Source: Nitrosopumilales archaeon UBA218 (GTDB lineage: Archaea; Thermoproteota; Nitrososphaeria; Nitrososphaerales; Nitrosopumilaceae). From it: DNA of 14,589 bases. A model generated the notes under the pieces. It worked only from the letters and a program-made list of their open reading frames with translations. It was not told where the DNA came from and did not search any database. The stretch lies in the NCBI GenBank assembly GCA_002499525.1, contig DAMC01000060.1, forward strand, positions 11,751 through 26,339, read 5' to 3'. Both the position numbers and the translations under genes were made by a program. Of the stretch, positions 12,487 to 14,589 are shown in pieces; positions within the stretch are counted from its first letter, which is position 1, and every line of letters starts with the position of its first letter.

Positions 12487-13326
12487 ATGATTCCAGAGTT
12501 TCTCGGCTATGCATTCATGCAAAGGGGACTGATTGCAGGTGCTGCAATAGCAATAATCTGCTCATTGATGGGAACTTTTCTTGTCTTGAGGAGACAATCA
12601 CTCTTTGGAGATGCATTATCACATATGGCCTTTGGTGGAATATCCGTCGGACTGTTCACCGGAATCTATCCTCTGTGGACTGCATATGCAGTATCCATAC
12701 TTGGCGCACTTGGCATGACCAAGCTTAGAAAAAGCACCAAAATATCAGGCGATGCGGCAATCGCAGTTCTCTTGGTATCGGGATTTGGAATGGGAGTTTT
12801 GTTAATTTCTGCAACTGGAGGATTCTCCATTGATCTGTTTAGCTTTTTGTTTGGAAGCATTCTCTTGATTAGCAACACTGACACAATACTTGTTCTAATT
12901 ATCAGCGCAGGTCTGACAATCTCGCTGGTGATGCTGCGAAAACAGTTGCTTCACTTTACATTTGATGAGGAACAAGCAAGGGTTAGCGGATTAAATGTTG
13001 ACAGGCTCAACTATGTCTTTGTTGCAATTGCAGGCATTACAGTGATTACATCTATGAGATTAGTTGGCATCTTGCTCATTTCTGCATTAATTGTTCTGCC
13101 AAACATTACTAGTATGTTGTTTGGAAAGGGATTCAAGCAAACCGTTACGGCATCAATTTCGATTTCAGTCTTTTCTGTAATATTTGGAATAATCCTTTCT
13201 TATTATTTTGATTTAGCACCATCTGGAATCATCGTGATGATCTCTGTAGCTATTCTGGTAGGGGCACTGGCAGCAAAATATTTTGGAATAATCGGCAAAT
13301 CAATGCCAATACAAAGAGCAGTATAG
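12487..13326 (+). CDS. znuB: Metal ABC transporter permease (ABC-3 family)
   Basis: 279 residues, with about eight hydrophobic membrane helices. Family blocks are QRGLIAGAAIAIICSLMGTF near the N-terminus, FLVLRRQSLFGDALSHMAFGG, the coupling-helix region around FDEEQARVSGLNVDRLNY, and TSMRLVGILLISALIVLPN toward the end, all typical of ZnuB/MntB/TroC permeases. It forms the channel for the metal delivered by ZnuA and powered by ZnuC. The start ATG is one base after the znuC stop; no separate Shine-Dalgarno is clear, so coupling is likely. Zn versus Mn cannot be decided from the permease. Confidence 0.95.
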   Translation: MIPEFLGYAFMQRGLIAGAAIAIICSLMGTFLVLRRQSLFGDALSHMAFGGISVGLFTGIYPLWTAYAVSILGALGMTKLRKSTKISGDAAIAVLLVSGFGMGVLLISATGGFSIDLFSFLFGSILLISNTDTILVLIISAGLTISLVMLRKQLLHFTFDEEQARVSGLNVDRLNYVFVAIAGITVITSMRLVGILLISALIVLPNITSMLFGKGFKQTVTASISISVFSVIFGIILSYYFDLAPSGIIVMISVAILVGALAAKYFGIIGKSMPIQRAV

Positions 13327-13392
13327 CAAAAAATTATTCTTGGATTTTTTCTTAAGTAATGCCAATTTTTTTGCGAACTAATTAAAAACTAG
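13327..13392. terminator. Convergent intergenic region with T-tracts on both strands
   Basis: 66 bp between convergent stop codons. Plus-strand T6 at 13345-13350 and T7 at 13366-13372 would end the znu transcript. A5 at 13384-13388 and A6 at 13328-13333 provide U-tracts for the minus-strand gene. No other element is seen. Confidence 0.55.
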
Positions 13393-14589
13393 CTAGTCTA
13401 TCATTTGTTCTATTTTTCGTCTGTCATTAACACTTTTTACGAAAAATAAAGATGTCGCAATTATTCCTGCAGCAACAATGGGCGTAATCATCTCGGAATA
13501 TCTAATTTCAAATCCCTTGGATACTGGCACTGTAGTGATCTGCTGGGCTTCTGATATGGAGACATGACCTAACTTGTTTGCGCGTTGTTCGACAAACCAA
13601 ATATCACCACTGTTATCGTTTAAGAGAAATTGAGTAAACGAAGTCTGGGAAGGAATTATCAATTCGTCAAATTCTCTTTTCTGAGGATCAAAAATGCCCA
13701 ACTTGTCAGCAGTATGTTGTGCAACCCACACATTTCCAAACTTGTCTGCAGCAATTGCAAATGGCAGAGCAGTGGGATCGGCCAAACTAACAACGGGACT
13801 GAATGTATTCAGATATGGATCATATCTGATGATTCGTAATGCTGCATGTTCTGATATCAAAATGCTACCGTCTTTATCAAACGACAAAAAGAATGGCTCT
13901 TTTAGCAATTCTTTGGGTGCAAACTCTTGTATTTTTCCAGAATCTGGCTGAATGACTCCTATTCTACCTCCCTGAGATTCTGCAAACCAGATCATTCCAT
14001 TTTGATCTTTTGTCAAAGCTAGGGGGCCGGAAGGATTTGTAGGTGTTTTGAACTGTTGGAATTGTTTGGAGATTGGATCATATTTTAGCAACATGTGTTG
14101 GTCCACCAGTGCAACCCACACATTTCCGGCATTGTCTTTTTCAAGTGAAATGGGAATTGACTTGAGGGGAAGATCAATAACGTTGAACTTTTCTGATTGG
14201 ATGTCAAAATAACCAATTTTTCCCTCTGGAGTATCGGTGAACCATATTTTGTTTCCATCCAATTTCAAAAACACTGTTGTCTTTCCATCAAATTTGTATT
14301 GGGTGAATTGTTTTTGAGATATTGAAAATTTCCACAGCCTTGCCTGTGAAGAATCACTTATCCATATTGTATCATTACCATCATAGACTGGGTATAGGGG
14401 GGCGGCTTTTTCTGGCAAAGTGTATTCGGTAATGTCTGTTTTTAATTCTGATAATCTGGGTTTTACTAGAACAGATAGAGTTACACTCTCGTTTGGATTG
14501 TCTTTTCTAATTGCGTTTAACTCAATTTCCCACTTGCCTGAAAATCCAATCGTGGCTGTACCCTCATACCTGTCTTCCTTTTTGGTCAA
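13393..14589 (-). CDS. Membrane-anchored seven-bladed beta-propeller protein (Vgb/NHL-like), 5' end beyond the window
   Basis: 398 residues visible; the frame is open at the right edge, where TTG at 14587-14589 is only an internal leucine codon or an accident of the cut. Residues about 8-44 (GTATIGFSGKWEIELNAIR, then VTLSVLVKP) look like the last strands of a CopC/YtkA-type beta-sandwich. Then seven evenly spaced repeats of the form GN-x-W-(F/V)-x-E/Q...KIG-x-(F/Y)DP follow, anchored at residues 75, 116, 158, 201, 244, 288 and 331 (41-44 apart); the fifth has ILIS instead of IWF. This is a complete propeller of the streptogramin-lyase (Vgb) type. A membrane helix at about 368-384 and a short basic tail end the protein, so the propeller should face outside. 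I see no proof of lyase activity; a binding or redox/metal-related role is equally possible. Confidence 0.8.
   Translation of the reverse strand: MTKKEDRYEGTATIGFSGKWEIELNAIRKDNPNESVTLSVLVKPRLSELKTDITEYTLPEKAAPLYPVYDGNDTIWISDSSQARLWKFSISQKQFTQYKFDGKTTVFLKLDGNKIWFTDTPEGKIGYFDIQSEKFNVIDLPLKSIPISLEKDNAGNVWVALVDQHMLLKYDPISKQFQQFKTPTNPSGPLALTKDQNGMIWFAESQGGRIGVIQPDSGKIQEFAPKELLKEPFFLSFDKDGSILISEHAALRIIRYDPYLNTFSPVVSLADPTALPFAIAADKFGNVWVAQHTADKLGIFDPQKREFDELIIPSQTSFTQFLLNDNSGDIWFVEQRANKLGHVSISEAQQITTVPVSKGFEIRYSEMITPIVAAGIIATSLFFVKSVNDRRKIEQMID

Noticed and set aside
1..14589. CRISPR arrays, insertion sequences, tRNA genes, defence or phage genes
   Set aside because: No regularly spaced direct repeats, transposase frames, cloverleaf sequences or phage/defence domains were seen; every large frame is assigned to a housekeeping, transport or surface protein.

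Overview
The window looks like the chromosome of an ammonia-oxidising archaeon (Nitrososphaerota/Thaumarchaeota, probably Nitrosopumilales; genus not determinable by eye). The reasons are an archaeal A-type ATP synthase cluster, an archaeal-size aspartate carbamoyltransferase with a separate zinc-ribbon regulatory chain, a C-terminal PEFG sorting signal of the kind known from Nitrosopumilus relatives, an AT-rich composition, and promoters placed for leaderless mRNAs. Coding density is very high: no stretch over 100 bases lacks a gene. I see no mobile elements, CRISPR arrays, tRNAs or rRNAs.

Layout. (1) 1-453: 3' end of a two-domain-type sulfurtransferase (rhodanese/mercaptopyruvate sulfurtransferase), meeting the next gene stop codon to stop codon. 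(2) 454-7503: the energy block. Subunit I (stator a, minus strand, apparent TTG start) diverges from E-A-B-D, then a small unlisted 48-residue ORF, then K (c-ring), which has its own promoter. Subunits C, F and a normal-size H are not in the window. (3) 7527-8959: pyrI (minus) and pyrB (plus), the regulatory and catalytic chains of aspartate carbamoyltransferase, start head to head 41 bp apart, and their TATA boxes interlock. (4) 8977-10691, minus: a NikR-like ribbon-helix-helix metal regulator translationally coupled to a secreted PEFG-CTERM surface protein. (5) 10783-13326, plus: znuA-znuC-znuB, a zinc/manganese-family ABC importer, divergent from the NikR-like gene across a 91-bp AT-rich, symmetry-rich intergenic region. 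(6) 13393-14589, minus: 3' part of a membrane-anchored seven-bladed beta-propeller protein (Vgb-like) with the end of a beta-sandwich domain before it.

How the parts work together. The ATP synthase genes make the membrane-bound machine that turns the ion gradient from ammonia oxidation into ATP; the c-subunit residues favour protons over sodium. PyrB and PyrI form the first committed step of pyrimidine synthesis. In the metal block the NikR-like protein is the obvious candidate to control the divergent importer and possibly its own surface-protein partner. A common thread is promoter geometry: seven start codons have a TATA-like box centred about 26-30 nt upstream and mostly no Shine-Dalgarno, while internal operon genes use Shine-Dalgarno sites or ATGA overlaps.

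Nothing here is a clearly new system. The best leads are the 48-residue ORF inside the ATPase operon, the interlocked pyrB/pyrI promoters, and the altered metal sites of the NikR-like regulator and ZnuA.
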